Assembly: GCA_016282685.1 (NCBI GenBank)
Contig: JAEELM010000036.1
Span: forward strand, 1 to 64,000
Source of the DNA: Elusimicrobiaceae bacterium
GTDB taxonomy: Bacteria > Elusimicrobiota > Elusimicrobia > Elusimicrobiales > Elusimicrobiaceae
DNA length: 64,000 nucleotides
Reading direction: 5' to 3'
Within the stretch, counting starts at the first letter, position 1. The number at the start of each line of letters is the position of its first letter. The notes below the pieces were generated by a model that was not told the origin of the DNA, did no database searches, and saw only the letters and a program-made list of their open reading frames with translations. This document shows positions 25,727 through 34,832 of the stretch, piece after piece. A program made the translations under genes and the position numbers.

Positions 25727-27079
25727 ATGGGAAAATACTTCGGAACAGATGGAATTCGCGCCGTAGCGGGTGAGTTTCCGTTAGTAAATGATTTTATTCA
25801 TAAATTAGGATATGTTTCTTTGGTGAAATTACAAGAATATGCCAAAGGAACCCACCTTAAACCACAGGTTATTTTAGCATGTGATTCTCGTATTTCCGGC
25901 CCCTCTATTTTGGAAGCGTTGGAGAAAGGGATTCGTGCTAGCGGAGTAGATGCGATTAGTATTGGTATCGCTCCGACGCCGGCCGTTGCGTATTTGGTCA
26001 AAAAAACCGGCAGTTTGTGCGGTATTGTAATTTCAGCCAGCCATAATCCGGCCGAATTTAACGGCATTAAATTTTTTACCAATCATGGTACCAAACTTCC
26101 CGAAGATTTAGAAAACGCTATCGAACAAGCTATTGATAAATTGTCCACCGTTCCCGCCCCCAAAGGTACGTTTAGCGTAAAAGAAGAATGGGTCAAAGAA
26201 TATGAGCAATTTTTGATGTCAACGGTAGACGCCTCCTTATTGAAAGGAACAAAAGTGGTTCTTGATTGTGCCAACGGAGCCAGCTATAAAGTAGCGGCAA
26301 ACGTGTTTGCCGGTTTAGGAATGAATGTAACGGTTACTGCCGCAAAACCGGACGGGACCAACATTAATAAAAATGTAGGAGCCCTTCATACAGAATTTAT
26401 GCAGCAATTAACCGTAAAAGAAAAGGCATTTATCGGTTTTAGTTTTGACGGAGACGCAGACCGTGTGATTGCTTCGGATGAACAAGGACGCCAGTTGGAC
26501 GGAGATAACATTATTGCATCTTCGGCGTTATGCATGAAGAAAGAAGGCACTCTTAATCATAATAAAGCCGTCTTAACCATCATGGCTAATTTGGGGTGCA
26601 TTAATTACCTGAAAGAAAACGGTGTAGAGGTGGAGTTAACTACCGTAGGTGATAAATATGTGGCGGAGGCGCTGGAGAGAGGAAATTTATCCATTGGCGG
26701 AGAAACCTCCGGACATATTATATTCCCCCGTTTTGCTAACACCGGAGATGGTATTTTGTCGGCTCTGCAATTTTTACAATTTGTTAAAAAATCCGGCTTG
26801 CCAGTCAGTTGGTTTCATGACCAATGGCAAAAATATCCTTGCAAATTAAAAGCTATTCCTGTTACATCTAAACCTCCCCTGGAAACATTGGACGGTTTTT
26901 TGCCGGCAGTAGCGGAAATTGAAAAATCCATGAACGGGAAAGGCAGGGTAGTAGTACGTTATAGCGGTACAGAACCGAAACTGCGTATTTTGGTAGAAGG
27001 CCAAGAAACAGCAATGGTGGACCGCGTGATGAAAGAAGTAGAAGATCTGTATGCAACCAAAACGGAGGTATGCAAATGA
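25727..27079 (+). CDS. glmM: Phosphoglucosamine mutase
   Basis: Start set at ATG 25727, because AAAAGGA sits at proper spacing for it and touches the alternative ATG at 25721 (450 aa). Alpha-D-phosphohexomutase fold: GTDGIRA at the N terminus, phosphoserine loop ISASHNPAEFNG (about 100-111), metal loop DGDADR (about 241-246), sugar loop GETSGH and phosphate loop RYSGTEPKLR. It converts glucosamine-6-P to glucosamine-1-P for UDP-GlcNAc. glmS lies two genes downstream. The stop overlaps the pdxJ start. Confidence 0.97.
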   Translation: MGKYFGTDGIRAVAGEFPLVNDFIHKLGYVSLVKLQEYAKGTHLKPQVILACDSRISGPSILEALEKGIRASGVDAISIGIAPTPAVAYLVKKTGSLCGIVISASHNPAEFNGIKFFTNHGTKLPEDLENAIEQAIDKLSTVPAPKGTFSVKEEWVKEYEQFLMSTVDASLLKGTKVVLDCANGASYKVAANVFAGLGMNVTVTAAKPDGTNINKNVGALHTEFMQQLTVKEKAFIGFSFDGDADRVIASDEQGRQLDGDNIIASSALCMKKEGTLNHNKAVLTIMANLGCINYLKENGVEVELTTVGDKYVAEALERGNLSIGGETSGHIIFPRFANTGDGILSALQFLQFVKKSGLPVSWFHDQWQKYPCKLKAIPVTSKPPLETLDGFLPAVAEIEKSMNGKGRVVVRYSGTEPKLRILVEGQETAMVDRVMKEVEDLYATKTEVCK

Positions 27080-27792
27080 AAATACGATTAGGGGTTAACA
27101 TTGATCACGTGGCAACGTTGCGCCAAGCCCGCCGCGCGCCCTATCCCGATCCGATAGATGCGGCTGCTATTTGTTTATCGGCCGGGGCCGATTATATTGT
27201 GGCGCACTGGCGCAAAGACCAGCGTCATATCCAAGCGAAAGACATAGCCGATTTATGTAAATATTTTCCTAAAAAAATTCATTTAGAATGCTCTTATACG
27301 CCCGAGGCGGAGAAATTAGCTCTGAAGTGTAAGCCTCATTGTGTGTGTATCGTGCCAGAACAACCGGGTGAAGTAACTACGCTGGGCGGACTTAAATTTA
27401 CACCGGAAGTGCAACAAAAAGTGCGCCTTATGGTAGATAAATTACATAAGAAAGGGATTTTGGTCAGCTTGTTTATTAGCCCTATTGCCGACGACGTGCG
27501 TATCGCAGCGCGTTTAGGGGCAGACATTGTGGAATTGTGCACGCGTGATTATAGCGAGGCTACTTCCGCCAAAAAAGCTCAAAAACTACTGCAGGATTTA
27601 ACACTTTCGGCACTATTAGCCAAAGAGCTAGGATTGGATGTTCATGCAGGACATGGATTAGATTATCTCAACGTGTTGGCAGTAGCGGATATTGGGGCGT
27701 TTAGTGTGATGAACATTGGTTTTGCCATCATTACGCGGGCATTATTTGCCGGTTTGCCGCAAGCCGTAGAAGAAATGAAAGATATTTTATAA
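27076..27792 (+). CDS. pdxJ: Pyridoxine 5'-phosphate synthase
   Basis: 238 residues from ATG 27076, which overlaps the glmM TGA; GGAGG is well placed for it. TIM-barrel PdxJ motifs: LGVNIDHVATLRQAR (start), HLECSYTPE, PEQPGEVTTLGGL (about 94-106), HAGHGLDY and SVMNIGFAIITRALF. It condenses 1-deoxyxylulose-5-P with 3-amino-2-oxopropyl phosphate in DXP-dependent PLP synthesis. Its presence implies that route rather than PdxS/PdxT. Confidence 0.96.
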   Translation: MKIRLGVNIDHVATLRQARRAPYPDPIDAAAICLSAGADYIVAHWRKDQRHIQAKDIADLCKYFPKKIHLECSYTPEAEKLALKCKPHCVCIVPEQPGEVTTLGGLKFTPEVQQKVRLMVDKLHKKGILVSLFISPIADDVRIAARLGADIVELCTRDYSEATSAKKAQKLLQDLTLSALLAKELGLDVHAGHGLDYLNVLAVADIGAFSVMNIGFAIITRALFAGLPQAVEEMKDIL

Positions 27793-27801
27793 GAGGCCGT
27801 T

Positions 27802-29643
27802 ATGTGCGGGATTATTGGATATACAGGGAAGAAAAACTGCGTTCCGTTTCTTTTAGATGGCTTGAAACGGCTGGAGTATCGCGGATATGATTCGGCCGGT
27901 GTATTTATCTTGCAAGGTGGGCAAATCGTCACGGTTCGTTCCGTCGGTAAAGTAGCCGAGCTGGAAAAAATGGTCTTGCAGACCAATCCCAAAGGAACGA
28001 CCGGTTTGGGGCATACCCGCTGGGCTACCCATGGAAAACCTTCCGAAGAAAATTCACATCCACATACCGATTGTACCGGAGATTTGGTAGTAGTGCACAA
28101 CGGTATCATTGAGAATTATCTTTCTTTGCGCGAAAAGCTGGAATCTCGCGGACATAAATTTCGAAGTGAAACAGATACAGAAATTATTGCCCATTTGTTA
28201 GAGGAAAATTTATTGCACGTACGTGCCTCAGATGACGAGGACCGTTTGATAAAGGCCATTGCCAAAACAAATAAAGCTTTATCCGGTGCATACGCCTACT
28301 ATGTGATGTGGACACGCACCCCTTATTTATTGGCCGGAACAAAAGTGCAAAATCCGTTGGTAGTGGGAATAGGGAAGGAAGAAAATTTTTTAGCTTCAGA
28401 CGTTCCCGCTTTTTTACAGCATACGCGTAAAGTTCTCTTTGTAGAGGATGGCGAAATTGTAATTATCAAATCTTCTTCTATCCGTTTATTTGACAAGGCA
28501 GGCGTTGAGAAGAGCCGCAAACCGGTTAAAATCGATTGGGACCAGAAAAAAATAGAAAAAGGTGGCTTTCGCCACTTTATGTTAAAAGAAATTCATGATC
28601 AGCCCCAAGCATTGGAAGATACTTTGCGCACGGAACGGGAAGGTTTTGGCAAAATACTAAATTTAGATACAACAGGTTTGCGTAAGTTACATACGGTCCA
28701 TATTGTAGCGTGTGGGACAGCTTATCATGCTGCTTTAATCGGAAAGTATTACATAGAACAATTAGCGGGGATTTCTACTCAGGTAGAGCTTGCCAGTGAG
28801 TATAAGTACCGTGCCCTTGTTCCTGCCACTAATGCGTTGGCCATTGCTATCAGTCAGTCAGGTGAGACGGCAGATACGTTGGGAGCTATTCAAAAAGCAA
28901 AAGAAGCGGGGTTTGGTACATTGGCCATTTGCAATGTAAAAGGATCCTCTCTTACACGGCTTTGTGATCATGTATTCTATACGCACTGCGGGCCTGAAAT
29001 CAGTGTGGCCAGTACAAAAGCCTTTACCAGTCAATTGGTGGCGTTATATGCGTTGGCTTTATTCTTGGGGCAGTCCAATGGCAATATCAGCCGGGGATTT
29101 TTTGAAAAATCATACAAAGAACTACTATCGTTGCCCAAGGCCATGGATGAAGTTTTAAAGTTAGAGTATGACGTACGCCATTTAACCCGTAAAATTTACA
29201 AAGAAAAACAGTTTATCTTTTTAGGGCGTCATGTTAATTATCCCATAGCGCTGGAAGGTGCTTTAAAAGTGAAGGAAGTTTCTTATAAGAACGCCGAAGG
29301 ATTTGCGGCTGGAGAAATAAAGCATGGGCCTATCTCTATTATTGAAAAAGGTACTCCTGTATTTATTCTTATGCCGGAAGACCGACTTTTTGAAAAGATG
29401 GTATTTGCTTGTCAGGAATGTCGCGCACGTGGTGCTTTTGTGGTGGCTATTACCACTAAGGCAGGGGCCAAACAGCTTAAAAATATAGCGGACAAAATAA
29501 TTACTGTTCCAACTACAAACGAATTGTTACAACCCGTGTTGGACGTTGTTCCCCTCCAAATTTTGGCCTATTGGATTGCCAAGCGTTTGGGCTGTGATAT
29601 TGATCATCCGCGCCATTTGGCAAAAAGTGTGACGGTGGAATAA
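27802..29643 (+). CDS. glmS: Glutamine-fructose-6-phosphate aminotransferase
   Basis: 613 residues, usual length. The N-terminal glutaminase has catalytic Cys2 (MCGIIGYTG), LEYRGYDSAG, GHTRWATHG and HNGIIENY. Two SIS isomerase domains follow (CGTAYHAALIGKYY near 305; SQSGETADTLGA near 350; STKAFTSQL near 397), with C-terminal DHPRHLAKSVTVE. It makes glucosamine-6-P, the first step to UDP-GlcNAc, and shares an operon with glmM. No glmS ribozyme is visible in the 9-nt gap upstream. Confidence 0.98.
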   Translation: MCGIIGYTGKKNCVPFLLDGLKRLEYRGYDSAGVFILQGGQIVTVRSVGKVAELEKMVLQTNPKGTTGLGHTRWATHGKPSEENSHPHTDCTGDLVVVHNGIIENYLSLREKLESRGHKFRSETDTEIIAHLLEENLLHVRASDDEDRLIKAIAKTNKALSGAYAYYVMWTRTPYLLAGTKVQNPLVVGIGKEENFLASDVPAFLQHTRKVLFVEDGEIVIIKSSSIRLFDKAGVEKSRKPVKIDWDQKKIEKGGFRHFMLKEIHDQPQALEDTLRTEREGFGKILNLDTTGLRKLHTVHIVACGTAYHAALIGKYYIEQLAGISTQVELASEYKYRALVPATNALAIAISQSGETADTLGAIQKAKEAGFGTLAICNVKGSSLTRLCDHVFYTHCGPEISVASTKAFTSQLVALYALALFLGQSNGNISRGFFEKSYKELLSLPKAMDEVLKLEYDVRHLTRKIYKEKQFIFLGRHVNYPIALEGALKVKEVSYKNAEGFAAGEIKHGPISIIEKGTPVFILMPEDRLFEKMVFACQECRARGAFVVAITTKAGAKQLKNIADKIITVPTTNELLQPVLDVVPLQILAYWIAKRLGCDIDHPRHLAKSVTVE

Positions 29644-29652
29644 CTTTTCATT

Positions 29653-30300
29653 ATGCTTGTCGTTTTTGATTTAGACGGTACCCTACTTAATACAATTCAA
29701 GATTTGACGGCTGCGGTAAATGTGGCGCTTTCGGCGAACGGCTGGCCTACACGCAGCGAAGAAGAATGCTTGCACTTTGTGGGCAACGGCGTTACAAAAT
29801 TATTGGAGAGGGCTCTTCCACAAGGAGAACAAACCCCGGAAGCAGTTAATGCCCTCCGTTCTTCTTTTTTCTCCTATTACAATGAGCATTTAACAGATTT
29901 TACCCTTCCTTATCCGGGAATCGTAGATTTGTTGCAGAAGTTGCAAATGCACGGTATAAAGCAGGCGGTGGCTTCTAATAAATATCACGCAGCTACGCAA
30001 AAAATCATAACTCATTTTTTCCCTCAAATTTCTTTTACAGCTGTATTGGGGCAACGGGAAGATATTCCCACGAAGCCGCATCCGGCAGTAGTACGGGAAA
30101 TTCTGTCTTTAGCCGGAGAGACGAAAGAGAACTGCTTGTATGTGGGAGATTCCGACGTAGATATACAAACGGCTCGTAATGCTGATGTACGCGTTTGTGC
30201 GGTAACGTGGGGGTTTCGTTGTGCAAAGATGTTATCTTCCTTTCATCCGGACTATTTGATAGAACGGCCGGCAGATTTGTTGTCAATCTTGCAATTATAA
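29653..30300 (+). CDS. gph: HAD-family phosphatase, phosphoglycolate phosphatase-like
   Basis: 215 residues, HAD subfamily IA. Motif I FDLDGTLLNT (D7 nucleophile, D9), motif II VASNKYH (about 98-104), motif III lysine in TKPHP (about 139-143), motif IV VGDSDVDIQTA (about 157-167). Closest in pattern to Gph (2-phosphoglycolate clearance), but HAD substrate calls are uncertain. It ends the mutS operon; its stop overlaps the stop of the convergent glycerate kinase by 6 nt. Confidence 0.85.
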   Translation: MLVVFDLDGTLLNTIQDLTAAVNVALSANGWPTRSEEECLHFVGNGVTKLLERALPQGEQTPEAVNALRSSFFSYYNEHLTDFTLPYPGIVDLLQKLQMHGIKQAVASNKYHAATQKIITHFFPQISFTAVLGQREDIPTKPHPAVVREILSLAGETKENCLYVGDSDVDIQTARNADVRVCAVTWGFRCAKMLSSFHPDYLIERPADLLSILQL

Positions 30301-31392
30301 ATTTTTACATACACGCGTTAAATAACGGGCGGCTCGACTTTTTGCATCTTGTACGTTGGCAGCGAAGTCTGTAAGAACTGCCAACTGAAAAGGAAATTTT
30401 TTCGGGAATCGTTTCAACGTACATTGGCCACAAATAAAAAGGGTTGGTTTTTTATGCTTTTTAGCTAAGCGTAAAACGGCCATGGGAGCTTTACCATAAA
30501 AAGTTTGTTCGTCCAATTTTCCCTCACAAGTGATTACCATATCGCAATCTTCGATTAAAGAATTTAAAGGCGTTTTCTGAATTAAAAAATCAGCCCCCAA
30601 CAATAAAGGGGCTTTGAAACAGCTGTACAATCCTGCCCCAATAGCACCTGCCGCTGCGGCGCCGGGGATTGTGATTGGACTACGCGCCTTGGCCTGTACA
30701 AGGTGTTTTGCCCAACAGGAAAGAGCCTTGTCTAATAGGCAAACTTGCTTGGGGGTAGCTCCTTTCTGGGGACCGAAAATTTTGGCAGAACCTTTGATTC
30801 CCAGTAAGGGATTGGTTACGTCCGCAATGCCAATGATTTTCACGCCCTTTATGTTTTTTTGCAGTAAAGATAAATCTATTCGGGCCAATTGCAACAAGGC
30901 ATTGGCTCCCAATGCCAACGGAACGCCTTTTTTATCATACAAACGGGCTCCGCATGCTACTGCCATACCGGCCCCACCATCACTGCAGGCTACGCCACCT
31001 AACCCGACGTAAATAGTGCGTGCTCCGTGAGAAATGGCCTTTGAAAGCACTTCACCTACGCCATAAGAGCTAGCTCCTAAAGGATCTAATTCGTTGGCTT
31101 TGGCACTTCCCAGACCACAGATGCGGGCTGTTTCCAAAACGGCTGTTTCACCATCAGAAAGTAAAAGAAAAGAAGTCCGTTTCGTTTTGTGAAAAGCATT
31201 CTTAGCCGTTACGGAAATAAGGCGTGATTGGGGATCTAGCATGCGGAAAAAATCAATAAAGCCATCGCCTCCATCGGAGATAGGGAAAGTAGTAACATCA
31301 TGACGAGGGGACAATGCGCGCTTAATAGTGGCGGCAGCTTTAGCGGCGCTGAGAGAGCCTTTTAATGCATTGGGAGCGAGTAAAATTCTCAT
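30295..31392 (-). CDS. Glycerate kinase (GarK/GlxK family)
   Basis: Start set at ATG 31392, which overlaps the upstream TAA (365 aa). Family start MRILLAPNALKGSLSAAKAA, then ISDGGDGFIDFF, GLGGVACSDGGAGMA (about 122-136), GAAAAGAIGAGL (about 244-255) and VITCEGKLDEQTFYGKAP (about 278-295). It phosphorylates D-glycerate, probably to 2-phosphoglycerate, feeding glycolysis. The gph product next door also handles a C2/C3 acid phosphate, but the genes are convergent, so no operon is implied. Confidence 0.92.
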   Translation of the reverse strand: MRILLAPNALKGSLSAAKAAATIKRALSPRHDVTTFPISDGGDGFIDFFRMLDPQSRLISVTAKNAFHKTKRTSFLLLSDGETAVLETARICGLGSAKANELDPLGASSYGVGEVLSKAISHGARTIYVGLGGVACSDGGAGMAVACGARLYDKKGVPLALGANALLQLARIDLSLLQKNIKGVKIIGIADVTNPLLGIKGSAKIFGPQKGATPKQVCLLDKALSCWAKHLVQAKARSPITIPGAAAAGAIGAGLYSCFKAPLLLGADFLIQKTPLNSLIEDCDMVITCEGKLDEQTFYGKAPMAVLRLAKKHKKPTLFICGQCTLKRFPKKFPFQLAVLTDFAANVQDAKSRAARYLTRVCKNL

Positions 31393-32684
31393 TAAAATTT
31401 CCAACTGGTTTGCAATTGTAAAACGAGGTTGCTGTCCGCAGAGCCGGATAATTTTCCGCTGCGTTTGGCATACACATCACGTACTTCCATTCCTAGCATT
31501 AAATCATCTACCCAGGTTTCTACCCCCAGGCCAGCCCCGGCAAAAAAGCCGTTGGAGGAAAGGCTGTGGCTTTGCAATTCGCCACGATAATTGAGCTTAA
31601 GCGATTCATAGCCGGCAGTTGCCGCGATGTAGAAGGCAAAGCGGCTTTTAGGAGTAAGATAATAGTGGAGGGCTCCACCCAAGGAAAGGATGCGTCCGCT
31701 GGTTTTAACAGTGGGATCTGGGTAGCGGGTAGGGTCATCTACGACGGTCTGATCCTTATCAGCAAAAGAATTGTTGGAAATACTAAAAAGACCTAACGTG
31801 GGGCCGGCCCATAAATTACTGTCTTTTACTCGCCACAAAAATTTACTGGAGACCGCTACCCCTGTTCCGCCTACATCTATGGCATTATCTTGCTCCGTCC
31901 AATAGTTGCCGTGGGTGGAATTGTCTAATTTCAAACCGGTGGGGCGTACACCTATTTGTAAGGAAAAATATTTAGAGAAATCCGCTTCTTTGGGAAGTTC
32001 TTTCTTCTTTTTTTTCTTTGAATTTTGTGCTAATAGTTCTTCTTTGCTTGCCTGAGAATAGGAAGTTTCTTCACCGAAAGCGTGAGCAGATTGAGCTGTT
32101 TGCGTTTTATCGGTTAAAGGACGCGGCGCCATTTGTTCCACGCGGCCGGTAGGAGTAAGGACAGATCCGTTTACCACGGTTGCATTTTTTGTATCAAATA
32201 CCTGCTCGATATCCGAATCGAATGTTAGTCCGCCTGCCTGTACGACGCCTTGGGTTTGGGCCTGTACGGCAGCTTGTTCTTTAGCTTGAGTTTCTTGTAC
32301 TTTTTCAACAAATTCTTTTTGGGCATTTTCTCCGCGGTCGTAATCGTAAGTTTCAATGGATACGATTTGCGGCATATCTACATTGACCACGGTTCCCTCT
32401 TCCGTTTGTAATTTCAAATTAAATTCATCTAAATCCAAAATTACGCCGATAAGTTGCGTACCGCCTTTAAGGATAATGCGGTGCTTATCAGGCAAAATTT
32501 GTTCTATTTCGCGTTGGTTTAACGTGATGTTGCCGTAAGAGGTAGCCAAGTTGAGGATGTATTGAGTTTGAGATAAGATAGAACCGCTGATCAGCGAGCC
32601 GTTTTTCATTTTAATGGTTTCGGCTTGCAACGAAGCGGCAGAAATACAAAGAATGAACAAAACAAAAAAAATACCGCGTTTCAT
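31392..32684 (-). CDS. Predicted outer-membrane beta-barrel protein with N-terminal SH3/LSm-like strands
   Basis: Start set at ATG 32684 with AGAGGT upstream (430 aa). Signal peptide MKRGIFFVLFILCISAASLQA. Two short beta-rich units follow (KMKNGSLISGSILSQTQYIL and ILKGGTQLIGVILDLDEFNL), resembling SH3/LSm-type repeats. A Q/A-rich linker and a KKKKK stretch (about 200-205) lead to a C-terminal region of amphipathic strands ending in LQTSWKF; a terminal Phe is the usual barrel-assembly signal. I do not recognise the family. The barrel call is inference. Confidence 0.7.
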   Translation of the reverse strand: MKRGIFFVLFILCISAASLQAETIKMKNGSLISGSILSQTQYILNLATSYGNITLNQREIEQILPDKHRIILKGGTQLIGVILDLDEFNLKLQTEEGTVVNVDMPQIVSIETYDYDRGENAQKEFVEKVQETQAKEQAAVQAQTQGVVQAGGLTFDSDIEQVFDTKNATVVNGSVLTPTGRVEQMAPRPLTDKTQTAQSAHAFGEETSYSQASKEELLAQNSKKKKKKELPKEADFSKYFSLQIGVRPTGLKLDNSTHGNYWTEQDNAIDVGGTGVAVSSKFLWRVKDSNLWAGPTLGLFSISNNSFADKDQTVVDDPTRYPDPTVKTSGRILSLGGALHYYLTPKSRFAFYIAATAGYESLKLNYRGELQSHSLSSNGFFAGAGLGVETWVDDLMLGMEVRDVYAKRSGKLSGSADSNLVLQLQTSWKF

Positions 32685-32694
32685 GGGTACCTCT

Positions 32695-32724
32695 AAAAAC
32701 GGTGCACCCCTGGCGGGGCGCACC
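32695..32724 (-). terminator. Intrinsic terminator between two minus-strand genes
   Basis: GGTGCGCCCC and GGGGTGCACC (minus strand, one mismatch) form a 10-bp stem, loop GCCA, followed by TTTTTAG. It ends the small membrane-protein transcript just before the Shine-Dalgarno of the barrel gene, so the barrel gene needs readthrough or its own promoter. Confidence 0.75.
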
Positions 32725-32731
32725 GTATATG

Positions 32732-33103
32732 TTATTTGGATTTTTCTTCTTTTTTAGCCGGTTCTTTTTTATCTTCTTTTTTGGCCGGTTTTGTCTGGTT
32801 ATCTTCTTTTTTGCCAAGTTCACAGCAGCACGGAGCCACTGCTTTTTTGATGAGGCGTAATGCTTTCAAAATTTTGGCAATGGTTAATAAACCGATAGCA
32901 ACGCTCAAATTGTTAATGAGGTTATTTACAACCAACATCCACATTTCTTTCCCGGTAATCATGGGATGAGCGAACACTTGGTAGGCTTGTATCACTGTAA
33001 ATACAAGCGTCAAGTAAAACATCACGATGAAAAATACATACAAGCCTTTTAAGCAAAGCCAGTTATGCGGCCACCATTTGGCATGTTTGCAACAATCGTT
33101 CAT
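32732..33103 (-). CDS. Small two-helix membrane protein with Lys/Glu-rich tail
   Basis: 123 residues, not recognised. A cysteine/histidine/tryptophan-rich start (MNDCCKHAKWWPHNWLC) precedes two hydrophobic helices (about 20-45 and 55-80), then CCC (91-93) and a strongly charged tail made of KKED/KKEE/PAKKE repeats. AAAGGAG precedes the ATG. Good Shine-Dalgarno, own terminator and clean membrane topology support a real gene. Clustered cysteines at both helix ends on the same side could bind metal or form disulfides (speculative). Confidence 0.72.
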   Translation of the reverse strand: MNDCCKHAKWWPHNWLCLKGLYVFFIVMFYLTLVFTVIQAYQVFAHPMITGKEMWMLVVNNLINNLSVAIGLLTIAKILKALRLIKKAVAPCCCELGKKEDNQTKPAKKEDKKEPAKKEEKSK

Positions 33104-33176
33104 TGAGTTTCTCCTTTTAGTAAGATGGGGTTTCCCCTTTTTGATATTGTATCAAAAGAAAGTGTAGAATGGAACA

Positions 33177-34832
33177 TTAACGCCCGGCTTTTTGCAATAG
33201 TTCTTTGGCATGCTCAAAGGCTGCACTATGGATATCTTTACCACCCCCCAACATACGGGAGATTTCCGCCGTCAGTGCTTGCCCTTTTAGAGGGGTAATA
33301 GAAACGTGTGTGGTGTTGCCGGATGCTTTCTTATCTACAAAGAAGTTTTGATCTGCCTGGGCGGCTACTTGAGCTAAATGGGTGACGCATAATACTTGGC
33401 GGCCCTGGGCACAAGTACGGAGCTTTTCACCTACCAACCACCCTGTTTCCCCACCGATTCCGGCATCTACTTCGTCGAAGACCATTACCGGTACAGTAGG
33501 GGCCAAAACCGTTTTTAGACCCAGCATTACACGGGAAATTTCCCCGCCGGAGGCAATGTTTTTTAGGGGGCGTAATGCCTGCCCCGGGTTGGGGGAGAAT
33601 AAAAATTCCACTTTGTCTGCCCCTGTGGCACCTATATTTTCTTCGTCCATTTCAACCGACGTGGAAAAACGTACCTGATGAAACCCTAGGGGTTTAATTT
33701 GTTCCATGATTTGCGCAGACAATTTTGCCGCTGCTTCAAACCGTTTCTCATGAAGCGTTTGGGCTAAGCGGAGCAATTCTTTCTTGCTTTTGGCTAGCTC
33801 ATTTAATAAATCTTGTTCGTATTCTTGTGAATGTTGTAAATTGTCAATGCGTTGCTTGAGTTGGGTAGCCGTATTTAACACATCAGAAATTTCCGGGCCG
33901 TATTTGGCTTTTAACCGTTTGATCTTTTCGTGGCGTTCCAGCATTTTATCTAGAGCATCAGGTTCTATGGAAATACTGTCTTTGTAATTCCCCAATGTGC
34001 TGGCGATATCTTCCAATGTTACCAAAAGATTATTTAAATCTTCGGAGAGAGAATCCATATTTTCATCTAATTGCGCTATGGCGGCTACTTCTTTGGCGGC
34101 GCGGTGAATGCGGGTTGTGGCAGAATCTTCTGCCTCATATAATTCTTGATAGGCGGCAGAGGCACTCTCCAATAGATGCCCGGCATGTTTTAGTTTAGGT
34201 AAAGCTTGTTCCAGTTGCAAGTCTTCATCTGCCGTTGGATGGACACGTTCAATTTCTTCCAATTGATAACGGCTCATATCTAACAGCTGTTCTTTTTCTT
34301 GTGCGCTCAAACGCGCGGCTTCTAATTTGGCTTGAAGCGTTTGTACCTGATTATAAGCAGCGCTTACCTTGCTGACGAATGCTTCTTGTTTGGCAAATTT
34401 ATCTAACAAAGCCAAATGTACGGAAGAATGCAATAAACTCTGGTGATCATGTTGGCCGTGAAAATCTACAAGATGTTGGCCGATTTGGCTTAACGTGGTA
34501 ACGGTTACAGCACGGCCATCTAAAAAAGCTTTGTTTTTTCCTTTGCGGTCCAACTCGCGTTTGAGGGTAAAAACGTCTGCAGTCAATTGGTACTGCTGCC
34601 GTAGGGAAGGGGACAAAGTGTCTGCAGTGAACGTAGCACAAACACACATTTTTTCGGTTCCGTCTTTGATAAGAGTTCCATCTCCACGGGCCCCCAATAC
34701 AAAACCGAGGGCTTCTATGACAATAGATTTGCCGGCTCCCGTTTCGCCGGAAAAAACATTAAATCCCGGCGAGAGTTTTAAGGAAATATCCGACAAAATA
34801 GCAAAATTCTGAACGTGCAATTGCGTTAACAT
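33177..34832 (-). CDS. recN: DNA repair protein RecN
   Basis: 551 residues, SMC-like ATPase for double-strand break repair. N-terminal Walker A GETGAGKSIVIEALGF (about 31-46), a long coiled coil (about 150-370), and a C-terminal ABC signature (ASGGEISRVMLGLK, about 437-450) with Walker B VMVFDEVDAGIGG. The start overlaps the nadK stop by 7 nt; nadK-recN order is widespread in bacteria. Confidence 0.96.
   Translation of the reverse strand: MLTQLHVQNFAILSDISLKLSPGFNVFSGETGAGKSIVIEALGFVLGARGDGTLIKDGTEKMCVCATFTADTLSPSLRQQYQLTADVFTLKRELDRKGKNKAFLDGRAVTVTTLSQIGQHLVDFHGQHDHQSLLHSSVHLALLDKFAKQEAFVSKVSAAYNQVQTLQAKLEAARLSAQEKEQLLDMSRYQLEEIERVHPTADEDLQLEQALPKLKHAGHLLESASAAYQELYEAEDSATTRIHRAAKEVAAIAQLDENMDSLSEDLNNLLVTLEDIASTLGNYKDSISIEPDALDKMLERHEKIKRLKAKYGPEISDVLNTATQLKQRIDNLQHSQEYEQDLLNELAKSKKELLRLAQTLHEKRFEAAAKLSAQIMEQIKPLGFHQVRFSTSVEMDEENIGATGADKVEFLFSPNPGQALRPLKNIASGGEISRVMLGLKTVLAPTVPVMVFDEVDAGIGGETGWLVGEKLRTCAQGRQVLCVTHLAQVAAQADQNFFVDKKASGNTTHVSITPLKGQALTAEISRMLGGGKDIHSAAFEHAKELLQKAGR

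Noticed and set aside
27793-27801. glmS ribozyme upstream of glmS
   Set aside because: Only 9 nt separate pdxJ and glmS, too short for the ribozyme core.
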